Assembly (NCBI RefSeq): GCF_014203395.1
Contig: NZ_JACHIW010000001.1
Coordinates: 5,625,501 to 5,689,500 of the forward strand
DNA length: 64,000 nt
Source: Saccharopolyspora phatthalungensis
GTDB lineage: Bacteria; Actinomycetota; Actinomycetes; Mycobacteriales; Pseudonocardiaceae
Reading direction: 5' to 3'
Shown piece after piece: positions 19,874 through 29,472 of this stretch; position 1 is the first letter of the stretch, and every line of letters begins with the position of its first letter. The notes under the pieces were generated by a model. The model was given only the letters and a program-made list of their open reading frames with translations, made no database searches and was not told the origin of the DNA. A program made the translations under genes and the position numbers.

Positions 19874-21697
19874 TCAGGCGGCGAGCAGCTCGCGGGCCGC
19901 CGTGGCGATGGCGGATGCGTCGATGCCGGCCTGCGCCAGCAGTTCGGCAGGGGTCCCGGAACCCGGCATGGTGCGCACGGCCAGTGGTCGTACCGGGGTT
20001 CCGGAGCCCGCCAGGGCGCTGAGGACGGTCTCGCCGAGACCGCCTTGCGGCCAGTGGTCCTCGGCCGTGACCACCCCGCCGGTTTCCGCAGCGGCCCGGC
20101 GCAGCGTGTCGACGTCCACCGGCTTGATCGAGTACAGGTCGATGACGCGGGCCTCGATGCCTTCCCGAGCAAGCGTCTCCGCCGCGCCGAGCGCCTGGTG
20201 CAGGGTGACGCCCGCGCCGACGAGCGTGACGTCCTCGCCCCCGCGCACCACCCGCGAGCCGCCGATGGGGAAGTCCTCACCGGGCGGGTAGATCACCGGC
20301 GTGGCGCCGCGGCTGGTCCGCAGGTAGCTGATGCCGGTGAGGTCGGCCATCTCCTCGACCAGCCGCACGGTCTGGTTGGCGTCGCACGGGTACAACACCG
20401 TGCTGCCGTGCACCGCGCGGAACGCGGCCAGATCCTCCAACGCCATCTGCGACGGCCCGTCCTCGCCGATGGCGACTCCCGCGTGCGAGCCCATCAACCG
20501 AAGGTTCGCCCGGCTCACCGCGCCCATCCGGATGAAGTCGTAGGCGCGGGTGAGGAAGGCGGCGAAGGTCGAAGCGAACGGCACCCAGGAGCGCACCTGC
20601 ATGCCGATCGCCGCGGCGATGAGTTGCTGCTCGGCGATGTACATCTCGAAGAAGCGGTCCGGGTGGGCTTCGCGGAACAGCTCGGAGAAGGTCGAATTGG
20701 ACACCTCGCCGTCGAGCGCGACCACGTCTCCGCGCCGATCGCCGAGGGCACGCAGCGCCTCACCGTAGGCCTTGCGGGTGGCGACCTCGGCGCCCAGCTC
20801 GAACGCGGGCAGTCCACCGCCGCGCACCGGGAAGACGTGCGGCGTTTCGTCGCCGGTCGGTTTGGCGTAGTCGACGCGCAGGTCTCGGATGCCGCCGAGC
20901 TCGCGGATCGCCTCGTCCGAGTGCACCAGTGCCTTGCCGTGGAAGCCCTGCTTGTCCTCGACCTCGCCGACGCCCTTGCCCTTCTTTGTCGCCGCCAGCA
21001 CGGCGACCGGCCGCCCATCACCGGCCGTGGCGTCTTTCAGCGCGGTTTCGATCTGCTCCGGGTCGTGGCCGTCGATCTGCAGCACGCGCCACCCCGCGGC
21101 GTAGGCCCGCGCGGCGTAGGAATCGAGGTCCCAGCCGTGCATCGTCTGGCCGGTCTGCCCGAGCCGGTTGACGTCCACCAGCGCGATGAGGTTGTCCAGT
21201 TGCTCGTGCCCGGCGTGCTCCAGCGCTTCCCAGATCGACCCCTCGGCCATCTCGCTGTCACCAAGCAGCACCCAGACCCGGTAGGGCAGCCGGTCCAGCC
21301 GCTGCGCCGTCAGCGCCAGGCCCACCCCGATCGGCAAGCCCTGGCCGAGCGACCCGGTCGCCACGTCGACCCACGGCAGCACCGGAGTCGGGTGGCCCTC
21401 CAGACGGCTGCCGAATTTGCGGAAGGACAGCAATTCGGCGTCGTCGATCGCGCCGACCGCCTTCAGGCACGAGTACAGCAGCGGCGAGGCGTGCCCCTTG
21501 GAGAAGATCAGATGGTCGTTGCGGGGATCGTCCGGGTGGTCGAAGTCCAGCCGCAGGTGGCCGTCCAGCAACGCGGCCATCAGGTCGGCCGCCGACATCG
21601 ACGAAGTGGGGTGCCCGGAACCGGCGGCGTTGCTGGCCCGCACGGAGTCGACCCGCAACTGCTGTGCCAGCTCGAATCGGAAGGTCAGATGGTCCAT
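19874..21697 (-). CDS. Transketolase
   Basis: A 607-residue thiamine-diphosphate enzyme of the transketolase family, which transfers two-carbon units between sugar phosphates. The N-terminal TPP domain has GSGHPTSSMSAADLMAALLDG, the SKGHASPLLYSCLKA histidine motif and the GDSEMAEGSIWEALEHA TPP/Mg motif with a distal asparagine (LVDVN). The pyrimidine domain contains EMYIAEQQLIAAAIGMQV. The C-terminal domain ends near VVTAEDHWPQGGLGE. It is shorter than the main actinobacterial TktA (about 700 residues) and stands outside a pentose-phosphate operon, so it is probably a secondary transketolase. A GTG at 21736 is an alternative start. Confidence 0.88.
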   Translation of the reverse strand: MDHLTFRFELAQQLRVDSVRASNAAGSGHPTSSMSAADLMAALLDGHLRLDFDHPDDPRNDHLIFSKGHASPLLYSCLKAVGAIDDAELLSFRKFGSRLEGHPTPVLPWVDVATGSLGQGLPIGVGLALTAQRLDRLPYRVWVLLGDSEMAEGSIWEALEHAGHEQLDNLIALVDVNRLGQTGQTMHGWDLDSYAARAYAAGWRVLQIDGHDPEQIETALKDATAGDGRPVAVLAATKKGKGVGEVEDKQGFHGKALVHSDEAIRELGGIRDLRVDYAKPTGDETPHVFPVRGGGLPAFELGAEVATRKAYGEALRALGDRRGDVVALDGEVSNSTFSELFREAHPDRFFEMYIAEQQLIAAAIGMQVRSWVPFASTFAAFLTRAYDFIRMGAVSRANLRLMGSHAGVAIGEDGPSQMALEDLAAFRAVHGSTVLYPCDANQTVRLVEEMADLTGISYLRTSRGATPVIYPPGEDFPIGGSRVVRGGEDVTLVGAGVTLHQALGAAETLAREGIEARVIDLYSIKPVDVDTLRRAAAETGGVVTAEDHWPQGGLGETVLSALAGSGTPVRPLAVRTMPGSGTPAELLAQAGIDASAIATAARELLAA

Positions 21698-21782
21698 GCC
21701 CCGGGAAATGCCCACCGGCTGCACCGGCGAAACCACCGCCGGTGATCTGCGGCTTCGATTGAAACCCCAGCTGTCGGCGGCG

Positions 21783-22310
21783 TCAGCGCAGGTCGGATTT
21801 GCTGAGGCCGGAGAGCAGGCGCTTGATCACTTCGGGGTCGATCTCGGCGGTTTCCTCGACGGGGTGTTCGGCGGGCGCTCCGCGCTTCCGGGAACGGCGG
21901 GGCAGCGGCACCGCGTTCGCCGAGACACCACCCGGCAGCGGCAGCTCGCACCACACGAGCGTGCCGCCACCGCGCAGCGCGGTCGCGCCGCAGCGACCGT
22001 TGGCGAACCCGGGGGCCAGCATTGGTGGGACCCTCGCCTGCTCGTCCTCGACCTCGGCCACCAGGCTCTCGCCGCTGAGTCGCAGCCGGACCGTGAGGAA
22101 ACCGGGCGAGCCGGGCACGGCGCTGTCCACGGCCGCGGTCACCAGTGCCGTGGTGAGATGGGAGGTCTCGTCGATCAGGTCCCGCAGGGACCACTCGGTA
22201 AGGGAGAACCGGACGAACATTTCGGCGCAATTCACCGCGCTGGGAAGCGCGATGAGTCGCAGGTCGTCGACTTGTGCGGTCTGGGTGTTCACCTGGTTGT
22301 CGTCCTCCAT
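21783..22310 (-). CDS. ATP-binding (anti-sigma-factor-like) protein
   Basis: A 175-residue protein with an apparent single histidine-kinase-like ATPase fold. An N-terminal strand (LRLIALPSAVNCAEMFVRFS) is followed by the helix LRDLIDETSHLTTALVTAAV. Then come VRLRLSGESLVAEVEDEQAR, a degenerate G-box and GGTLVWCELPLP. A C-terminal tail rich in charged residues ends EVIKRLLSGLSKSDL. Actinomycete proteins like this act as serine kinases or anti-sigma factors in stress signalling. No anti-anti-sigma partner is adjacent. ATG 22310 was chosen as the start nearest to the conserved region. Confidence 0.65.
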   Translation of the reverse strand: MEDDNQVNTQTAQVDDLRLIALPSAVNCAEMFVRFSLTEWSLRDLIDETSHLTTALVTAAVDSAVPGSPGFLTVRLRLSGESLVAEVEDEQARVPPMLAPGFANGRCGATALRGGGTLVWCELPLPGGVSANAVPLPRRSRKRGAPAEHPVEETAEIDPEVIKRLLSGLSKSDLR

Positions 22311-22751
22311 CCGCGTCCGCTGCGCGTCATCACCTGCCAGCCGTATTTTGCCAACTCGATCGGGTGGCATGTCCACAGGGGCGGCGAGTTCTCAAACCGC
22401 TGCTCGCGGGTCGGTTTCCGGGTCGCATGTCGATTTTCTCCGATGTGCCACCGCGCGGCGACCGGTCGGCCCCGCCCGGCTCGCGGCCTCAGGTGACTTG
22501 GTGCATGTCGACATCCCTTGACTGTCTGCTGTGGACTGTCCTCGGTGAACCCCGTTTCGGCGCAGCGCATTCCGGTGTCGCATGTGGAACGTGCCGGACC
22601 GGTGCGCCGGTCCCCGTGGTCTGGCGAGAAACGTACGGCACGAAACCCGTTTGGTACAGACCGCTGCGTATCGGTTCCGCAACAGGAATATTCCAGCCCG
22701 ATGATCATGCGGTATCGGGCGGATGATGACCCAGCCGGCCGAACGATATCG
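22311..22751. other. Intergenic region upstream of the ATP-binding gene
   Basis: About 440 bases between the aminotransferase terminator and the ATP-binding gene, both on the minus strand. No open frame here has credible coding features. It must hold the promoter of the ATP-binding gene, but I cannot place it. Confidence 0.5.
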
Positions 22752-22781
22752 GGGGTGCCCGCGGCGGTCCGCGGGCACCCC
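22752..22781 (-). terminator. Stem-loop terminator after the aminotransferase gene
   Basis: A 13-bp perfect stem, GGGGTGCCCGCGG and its complement, closes a four-base loop, nine bases beyond the stop of the minus-strand aminotransferase gene. The U-run is weak, as is usual in actinomycetes. Confidence 0.8.
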
Positions 22782-22789
22782 GAACAGGC

Positions 22790-24052
22790 TCACGCGAGGC
22801 GGTCCAACCCCTCCCGCATCGCGGTGCCGATCAGGTCGATCTCCGACTCGTTGATGATCAGCGGCGGCGACACGGCGAGTGCCTTGCCCAGCGGGCGCAC
22901 GATGACGCCGAGTTCCCGGATCGCGAGCTGGGTGCGGACCAGCGCGCCGGGGTCGGCGGCCAGCAGATCCGGTGCCAGCTCGACCGCGCCGAGCACACCG
23001 GTGCCGCCCCGCACCTCGCCCACGGCGGGGTGGTCGGCGAGCCGCCGCAGCGCGTCGTGCAGCGGGAGCTCCAGCTTGTCGGCCCGGGCCAGCAGCTTCT
23101 CGCGCTCCAGGATGTCGAGGTTGGCCAGCGCGGCGACGGCCGCCGTGGGGTGCCCGGAGTAGGTCGCACCGTGCCGGAACGGGCGGCCCGGGTGGTTCCA
23201 GAACGGTTCGGCCACCCGCTCGGCGATCACCACGCCACCCAGCGGCAGGTATCCGCTGGTGACGCCCTTGGCGAAGGTGATCATGTCCGGCCGTAGACCC
23301 CACCGCTCGACGCCGAACCAGCTGCCGACCCGGCCGAACCCGCAGATCACCGCGTCGGCGACGAAAAGGATCTCGTGCTCGGCGCAGATCTTGGCGACCC
23401 CTTCCAGGTAGCCAGGCTGTGGCGGGTACAGCCCGCCGGCACCCATCACCGGTTCGGCGAAGAACGCCGCGATCCGGTCGGCGCCGATCCGGTCGATGGC
23501 CTCCCGCAGGCTTTCGGCGTCGTCGTGGGCGACCCGGCTGGTCTCCGGCACGAGCTCGCCGAATCCGGCCCGGTTGACCTCGATCCCGCCGATGCCGGTG
23601 CCCACACCGTTGGTGCCGTGATAGGCGTGGCCGCGGCTGAGGATGTGGGTGCGCCGCGGCTGCCCGCGCTGCACCCAGTACTGCCGGGCCAGCTTGGCGG
23701 CGGTGTCGATCGACTCGCCGCCACCGGTGGTGAGGAAGATCTTCGCGTTGTCCATCGGGGCAAGCTGCGAGAGCCGATCGGCGAGCGCCTCGGCCGGCCG
23801 GTTCGTGAAGTCGTTGAACACGGAGTAAGACTCAAGCTCGCGCATCTGCGCCGCGGCGGCCTCGGCGATCTCGGTGCGGCCATGGCCGACGTTGGCGTAC
23901 CAGAGACTCGCGGTGCCGTCGAGGTAACGACGGCCCTCCTGGTCGTAGATCCAGACCCCGTCGCCCTTGCTGACGCAGAACTGGCCGTTCTTGACCTCGA
24001 ACATGTCCGCGAACGGGTGCCACAACGCGGTATTGCGCGGTGCTGTCGACAT
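22790..24052 (-). CDS. Class III aminotransferase (omega/aspartate aminotransferase family)
   Basis: A 420-residue PLP-dependent fold-type I aminotransferase. The N-terminus reads ALWHPFADMF and GDGVWIYDQEGRRYLDG. The cofactor region shows FLTTGGGESIDTAAKLAR, HAYHGTNGVGTG, and the aspartate in LFVADAVICGFGRVG. The PLP lysine is in MITFAKGVTSGYLPLGGVV. It would move an amino group from an omega-amino acid or amine to a keto acid; the exact substrate is unknown. Start ATG 24052 follows AAGGAGGAAGCC. A strong hairpin follows the gene. It reads away from the divergent nitroreductase. Confidence 0.9.
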   Translation of the reverse strand: MSTAPRNTALWHPFADMFEVKNGQFCVSKGDGVWIYDQEGRRYLDGTASLWYANVGHGRTEIAEAAAAQMRELESYSVFNDFTNRPAEALADRLSQLAPMDNAKIFLTTGGGESIDTAAKLARQYWVQRGQPRRTHILSRGHAYHGTNGVGTGIGGIEVNRAGFGELVPETSRVAHDDAESLREAIDRIGADRIAAFFAEPVMGAGGLYPPQPGYLEGVAKICAEHEILFVADAVICGFGRVGSWFGVERWGLRPDMITFAKGVTSGYLPLGGVVIAERVAEPFWNHPGRPFRHGATYSGHPTAAVAALANLDILEREKLLARADKLELPLHDALRRLADHPAVGEVRGGTGVLGAVELAPDLLAADPGALVRTQLAIRELGVIVRPLGKALAVSPPLIINESEIDLIGTAMREGLDRLA

Positions 24053-24257
24053 GGCTTCCTCCTTCGGTGTCGCGCCCCAGCCTCGTCGCCGGGCCCGCCG
24101 GTACGACAGTGCCAAAACGCCGAAATTAGCCGGACGAGTTGGCCAGATCGCGGTCGCGGCGACGCCGACTACAGAGGGGACCTTGTCCTCTGCCGACGCT
24201 CCGCGGGCCGAGGGCACGGTCTCGGTTGTTTACCCCTCGCGTGGAAGTGATCAACGC

Positions 24258-25326
24258 ATGGATTGGTTCCCGATGCTTCGCCGACGCCCAAGCGAATCTC
24301 CCGGCGAACGCCGGTGGACGCCGCAGGAGGTGGCGATGCTGGCCGAGGCCGTGCACCGCGCGCCTTCGGTGCACTACAAGCAGCCCTGGTCGCTGCGGGT
24401 GCACGGACGAACCGCCATCCTGCGCATGCGTTCGACGCCCGACCTGGTCCAGCAGGATCCGGATGGCCGGGACCGGCGGATCTCGTGCGGTTCGGCGGTC
24501 GCGGACCTGGTGATCGCGATGCGCGGGCTCGGCTGGGCGACCGACGTGCGCTGGCAGGTCGACGACGAGCACACGGGCGGCGAAGCGACGGTGATCGGTA
24601 GCCACCGGAGCCCTGCGACGGCGATCGACCGAGACCGCCAGCGGGCCATCGGCCGCCAGGTGAGCTTCCGGCGCCCCTTCGCCGATCAGCCGATCACCGA
24701 CCGGCCGATCCCGCACCTGGCTCGCACTGCCGTGGTGTGCGCGTCCACCACGCAAGCGACCTGGGTGGACGGACCAGCTGAGAAACACGCCCTGGCGCGT
24801 CTGCTGGTCTGCGCGGCGGCCGACCAAACCGACAAGAGCTATCAGCGAGAGCTGGGCGCGTGGATCGCGCCGATTTCGGACGAGAGGCTGCTTTCGGACG
24901 ACCAGAAGATTTCGGGCAAGGGGAAGATCGAAGACTCGTTGTCGGACCGTGGGCTGCCCGCCGTCGGCCTAGCGACCTCCGGAACCCATCGGCTCGACCA
25001 GGACCGGATCGCCCGGTGGCTGGCGCCGGGGTCGGTGCTGGTCTTCAGCACGATGGCGGACGGCGCGCGGGACCACCTGCTGGCCGGCGAGGCCGCCGGG
25101 CCCGCCCGGCGAGGCCGCCGGGCGGGCCTGCTTGGAGGCCGCCCGGTTGGGCCTGGCCGCGTCGGTGACGACCCAGCCGTTGCGGCTTTCCGGGGTGCGT
25201 TTCGGGTTGCGCGACGAACTCGGTCTCGCCGGGGTGCCGCAGCTGTTGATGCGGGTCGGCTACCCGGCGGCGACCCCGGTGCCGAACCGGGGCCGCTGGC
25301 CATTGCCGGACTTGTTCGCGGGCTGA
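24258..25326 (+). pseudogene. Acg-family nitroreductase-like protein, frameshifted
   Basis: The first frame from ATG 24258 (MDWFPMLRRRPSE) encodes an Acg-type FMN-binding nitroreductase-like protein: VAMLAEAVHRAPSVHYKQPW, DRRISCGSAVADLVIAMRGL, RRPFADQPITDRPIP. It holds until about residue 275 (DHLLAGEAAG). There an 18-base segment is repeated 22 bases later (25084-25101 and 25106-25123), which shifts the frame. Dropping one copy restores EAAGRACLEAARLGLAA and the family C-terminus LRLSGVRFGLRDELGLAG, ending PLPDLFAG at 25326. The repaired protein is 348 residues, normal for the family. Either a recent inactivating duplication or a sequencing error. Confidence 0.85.
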
Positions 25327-25342
25327 CCATCCACTGTGGTCA
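25324..25342. repeat. TGACCA-N7-TGGTCA dyad, copy 2
   Basis: TGACCA(TCCACTG)TGGTCA begins on the stop codon of the nitroreductase-like gene. It differs in a single spacer base from the dyad at 19846-19864 beyond the transketolase gene. Confidence 0.5.
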
Positions 25343-25634
25343 CAAACCATGGCCGAGAACCACGGGTCGGTGCCGGGCTTGGCGATCCCGGCCACGCTGT
25401 GAACGTCCGGCTGATGGGAAATGCGGGCCGCTGATTGACATGCCGGTGATGCTCTGTTGCGATTGATTCGTGATGTTCCCGGTGTTCACGAAGCGGCGAC
25501 ACGTGGATCTCCGCCGCGTGTCCGCCCAAGCGTGTCGACCCTGGCGCTCCGCCAGCCCGGTTTCCCGCCGCTGAGCGCGGACCCGGACCCGCAACAGTCC
25601 ACAACGGACCCCAACTCGGCCCCAGGGAGCACGT
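25343..25634. other. Intergenic region, nothing recognised
   Basis: About 290 bases between the nitroreductase-like pseudogene and the FMN reductase, both reading rightwards. No gene, repeat or clear regulatory site was found. GGGAG at the end serves as the ribosome site of the FMN reductase. Confidence 0.45.
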
Positions 25635-26195
25635 GTGTCCAGCGTTCTCGTCATTTCCGGTAGCCCCTCGCGCACTTCGAAGACCGAACGGGTCGGCGAG
25701 CACATCGCCCAGCGCCTCGCGACGTCCGGCCGCGACGTCGATCACCTGCGCGTCCGCACCTTGCCCGCGGATGCGCTGCTCGGTGCCGATACCCGCGCCC
25801 CGGCGATCGCCGACGCCATCGGCAGGGTCGCCGAGGCCGATGGCATCGTGCTGGCCACCCCAACCTACAAGGCCGCCTATTCCGGCCTGCTCAAGGCGTT
25901 TCTGGACCTGCTGCCGCAGTTCGGCTTCGCCGGCAAGGCGGTGCTGCCGCTGGCCACCGGCGGCAGCACCGCGCACGTTCTCGCCATCGATTACGCGCTG
26001 CGCCCGGTGGTGCACTCGCTCGGCGCCCGCCACGCGGTGCAGAGCTTCTTCTTGCTGGACAAGCACATCTCGGCGGTGGACGACCAGCTAAGCGTCCACC
26101 CGGACAGCGCGGAGCCGCTGGCCGACGTGATCGAGCAGTTCAGCAAGGCGCTCGACGGCGTTCCGCACGCCACGGTCCTCGGCCGCTCCGCCTAA
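25635..26195 (+). CDS. NADPH-dependent FMN reductase (SsuE/MsuE-like)
   Basis: A 186-residue flavodoxin-fold FMN reductase that supplies reduced flavin to monooxygenases. The N-terminus VLVISGSPSRTSKTERVGEH contains the phosphate-binding GSP-x-x-x-S loop. ATPTYKAAYSGLLKAFLDLL is the conserved flavin-site and dimer motif, and PLATGGSTAHVLAIDYALRP is characteristic of SsuE/MsuE. The start is GTG 25635 after GGGAG. It stands next to an ABC transporter, not next to a sulfonate monooxygenase. It could serve the LLM oxidoreductases of this window, which lack an adjacent reductase. Confidence 0.9.
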   Translation: MSSVLVISGSPSRTSKTERVGEHIAQRLATSGRDVDHLRVRTLPADALLGADTRAPAIADAIGRVAEADGIVLATPTYKAAYSGLLKAFLDLLPQFGFAGKAVLPLATGGSTAHVLAIDYALRPVVHSLGARHAVQSFFLLDKHISAVDDQLSVHPDSAEPLADVIEQFSKALDGVPHATVLGRSA

Positions 26196-26197
26196 TG

Positions 26198-26248
26198 CCG
26201 CGTGCGGGGCACCCTTGACCGGCGTGGTCAGGGGCGCCCCGCACGCGG
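26198..26248. terminator. Bidirectional stem-loop terminator
   Basis: A 13-bp stem, CCGCGTGCGGGGC with its complement, extends inward with further pairing (CCC-TGACC against GGTCA-GGG). It separates the convergent FMN reductase and ABC substrate-binding genes and begins three bases after the reductase stop. Confidence 0.85.
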
Positions 26249-26250
26249 GT

Positions 26251-27168
26251 TCAGCGCAGTTCCGGCGGGCTGATCTGGGAGGTCTGGATCGCCGAGGCTG
26301 TGGTGCGCCACTTGCGCAGGATGCGCTGGTAGCTGCCATCCGCGATCAGCTTGTTCACGGCAGCCTGGAGCGCGGGCGCCAGCGGCGAGCCCTTCGCCAC
26401 CGCGAAACCGACGTCGAGGCGCCGGAACTCGTTGAGGAAACGCAGGTTCGGCTGCTGGCTGGTGGCGTAGCGCAGGCCGTTGATCGTGCTCATGAGCACG
26501 TCGATCTTGCCCTGCTGAAGTGCGGAGTACTGCGCGCTCTGCTCCGCGAAGACCTGCACCTGGTAGGGCGGGCGGCCGATCTCGCCGCAGCGGTGCTGGC
26601 CGGCGTTCAGCGTCGCCTCGAACGTGGTGCCCGCACCCGTGCCGATCGTCCGGCCGCAGAGCTGGGTGACGTCGGTGACCGGCGCGAGATCGCTGTCCTG
26701 GCGCACCGCGAAGCCTTGGCCGTCGTCGATGTAGGTGACGAAGTCGATGGCCTTCTTGCGCACCTCGGTGACCCCGAAGTTGCCGGTGCCGACCTGGTAC
26801 TTTCCACTGCCCAGCGCGGGCAGGATCGTCTCGAACGCGGCGTCCTGCCGGTCGATGCGCACGCCGAGAACGCGGGCCACGGCGTCGGCAATGTCGATGT
26901 CCTGTCCGACCGCGGTGCGGTTGTCGGGCAGGTAGAACGCTCCGGGCGGGCTGCCGCCGACGGAACTGCCGAAGGTCAGCACCCCGGCCTGCCGGACCTC
27001 CGGCGGCAGCAGCGCCGCGGCCGCCTCGTCCTTGCGAATCGAAGAGACCACGTCGGCGGTGGCGTCCAGGCCGGGTGCGGCTTCGGTCGGGACCGCGCCG
27101 GGCGCACAGCCGGCGAGCAATCCGGCCGCGGCCAGCATCACAACGATCGTTCTCACACGCGTGAGCAT
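26251..27168 (-). CDS. Polar amino acid ABC transporter substrate-binding lipoprotein
   Basis: A 305-residue extracellular solute-binding protein. The N-terminus is a lipoprotein signal peptide with lipobox LLAGC at residues 17-21, so it should be lipid-anchored outside the membrane. The mature part follows the family 3 pattern: AGVLTFGSSVGGSPPGAF, a Q-D-I-D-I-A-D-A-V-A segment, VTEVRKKAIDFVTYIDDG, and LNEFRRLDVGFAVAKGSPL. Start ATG 27168 follows GAAGGG. It is divergent from the permease and ATPase genes across 27169-27542, and the three form one importer. The ligand is probably an amino acid or opine. Confidence 0.9.
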   Translation of the reverse strand: MLTRVRTIVVMLAAAGLLAGCAPGAVPTEAAPGLDATADVVSSIRKDEAAAALLPPEVRQAGVLTFGSSVGGSPPGAFYLPDNRTAVGQDIDIADAVARVLGVRIDRQDAAFETILPALGSGKYQVGTGNFGVTEVRKKAIDFVTYIDDGQGFAVRQDSDLAPVTDVTQLCGRTIGTGAGTTFEATLNAGQHRCGEIGRPPYQVQVFAEQSAQYSALQQGKIDVLMSTINGLRYATSQQPNLRFLNEFRRLDVGFAVAKGSPLAPALQAAVNKLIADGSYQRILRKWRTTASAIQTSQISPPELR

Positions 27169-27542
27169 TCGGTGCAAACCCTTCGGGGGAACGGCAACGG
27201 GCACGGTGGTGGTGGGGGTGGCGATACCCGTGCGAGGAGGGAAAATGGTCAGCTGAAGCGGCTGACGGCGCGAGGCGAGGCGAACGGCGTCAGCCGCGAC
27301 AAGCGGCGGACCACACCAGTGCGAGGTCGATGTGGTTGCGTTTCACCAAACGCAGTTGCCTGGTCACGTCCCGAGAATCGCCCGGCCCACGGGTGGTGTC
27401 AACGCCGATCAACCTGTGGGATGCGCTTTGCCGTCGCGGCGGCCCCGGCTATCTTCACAGACGGTGGTGGTCGGATCGCGTCGAAAAGTCGCGGTCGTGG
27501 CAGGACCGTCGAGGCTTTCCCTCCAGCCAACAGGAAAGTCCG
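27169..27542. other. Divergent control region of the amino acid ABC transporter
   Basis: About 370 bases between the divergent binding-protein and permease genes. It should hold both promoters. A small perfect stem-loop, TGCGTTT-CACC-AAACGCA (27337-27354), is the only structured element I see; it could be an operator or part of a leader. No riboswitch consensus is recognisable. Confidence 0.5.
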
Positions 27543-28462
27543 ATGACCCGATCTTCGTATCCGCAGGCGGTGCCGGACACCGAGCCCGCCGTCGCCGCTG
27601 CGCCGCCGCAGGCCGTGCCCGCAAGGCATCCCGGCAGGTGGCTCGCCGCTGCGGCGGCGCTGGTGGTATTCGCGCTCGTGGTGTATTCGATGGCCACGAA
27701 CCCGAACTTCCAGTGGTCCGTCGTCGCAGCCTATTTCACGCTCCCGGCCGTGCTGAGCGGGTTGTGGCTGACGCTGTGGCTGACCGCCGTCACCATGCTC
27801 CTCGGCTTCGCGCTGGGCACCGTCCTGGCCGTCATGCGGCTGTCCGGCAATCCCGTGCTCAACTGGCTGAGCTGGCTCTACATTTGGCTTTTCCGTTCCA
27901 TCCCGCTGCTGGTGCAGTTGCTGTTCTGGTTCAACATCGGGGCGCTGTACCCGAAGCTGAGCATCGGTCCCTGGTTCACTGTGGACACCGTGAACCTGAT
28001 CGGCGGCACCGCGACGGCAGTGATCGGTCTAGTGCTGCACGAAGCCGCGTACGCCGGCGAAGTGGTGCGCGCCGGGATCCTGTCCGTCGACGCCGGGCAG
28101 ACCGAAGCCGCGCAAGCGCTGGGCATGACCAGACTGCGGGTGTTGCGCCGGATCGTGCTGCCACAGGCGATGCGCGCGATCATCCCGCCGGCGGGCAACA
28201 TGCTCATCGGCACGTTGAAGGGAACCTCGATCGTCAGCGTGATCGCCGTGCACGACCTGCTTTATTCGGTGCAGCTGATCTACAACCGCAATTACGTGGT
28301 GATCCCGCTACTGCTGGTCGCGACCGTCTGGTACCTGGTGGTCACCTCGATCCTGACCGCGGGTCAGTACTACGTCGAACGCCACTATGCGCGCGGCAGT
28401 CGGCGGGAACTGCCGCCGACGCCGTTGCAGCGGTTCCGGGCCGTGGTGAAGGGAGCCCGGTG

Positions 28463-28463
<1 letters not shown>
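27543..28463 (+). CDS. Amino acid ABC transporter permease
   Basis: A 306-residue membrane protein with a 30-residue Pro/Ala-rich cytoplasmic start and then about six hydrophobic helices ([38 protein letters not shown] and others). The HisM/GlnP family signature [16 protein letters not shown] and the ATPase-coupling EAA loop [20 protein letters not shown] are clear. ATG 27543 follows AGGAAAG. Its stop overlaps the start of the ATPase gene by one base (TGATG), so the two are coupled. Confidence 0.92.
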
Positions 28464-29215
<752 letters not shown>

Positions 29216-29445
29216 GCCTCGGACGAGGACGTGCCGAAGACGTTGAGGATTCTCTTCCTTGATGTAGCGCAACAGCTTGAAGATGGTGAGTCCGACCAAA
29301 CGCAGCACCGCGCCGAGCACGACAACCACGAATGCCGCCGCGGTGGCCCAGTACAGCCCAATGAACGCGCCGAGGCTGGCCAAGGTGGACATGCCGTATG
29401 CGCCGACCAGCGCGGTGAGCGCGCCGAATACACCGAAATGTCGCC
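29216..29445 (-). pseudogene. dctA fragment (dicarboxylate/cation symporter)
   Basis: Reading the minus strand from 29443 gives FGVFGALTALVGAYG, then LASLGAFIGLYWATAAAFVV and LRLVGLTIFKLLRYIKEE. One extra base in the run GAGAAT (near 29256) breaks the frame, after which ILNVFGTSSSEA continues. This matches the middle of DctA/GltP-type symporters, where F-K-L-x-R-Y-I-K-E-E is followed by L-x-V-x-G-T-S-S-S-E. Both ends of the gene are missing. The fragment is squeezed between the ABC ATPase stop and the second Cys-protein module, and is probably left from an insertion or deletion. Confidence 0.8.
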
Positions 29446-29472
29446 GTCAACGAACGGTCCGACCACGCTAGC

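Noticed and set aside
22289..22708. 139-codon minus-strand open frame upstream of the ATP-binding gene
   Set aside because: No ribosome site, an amino-acid make-up typical of a non-coding frame, and overlap with the likely promoter of the next gene.
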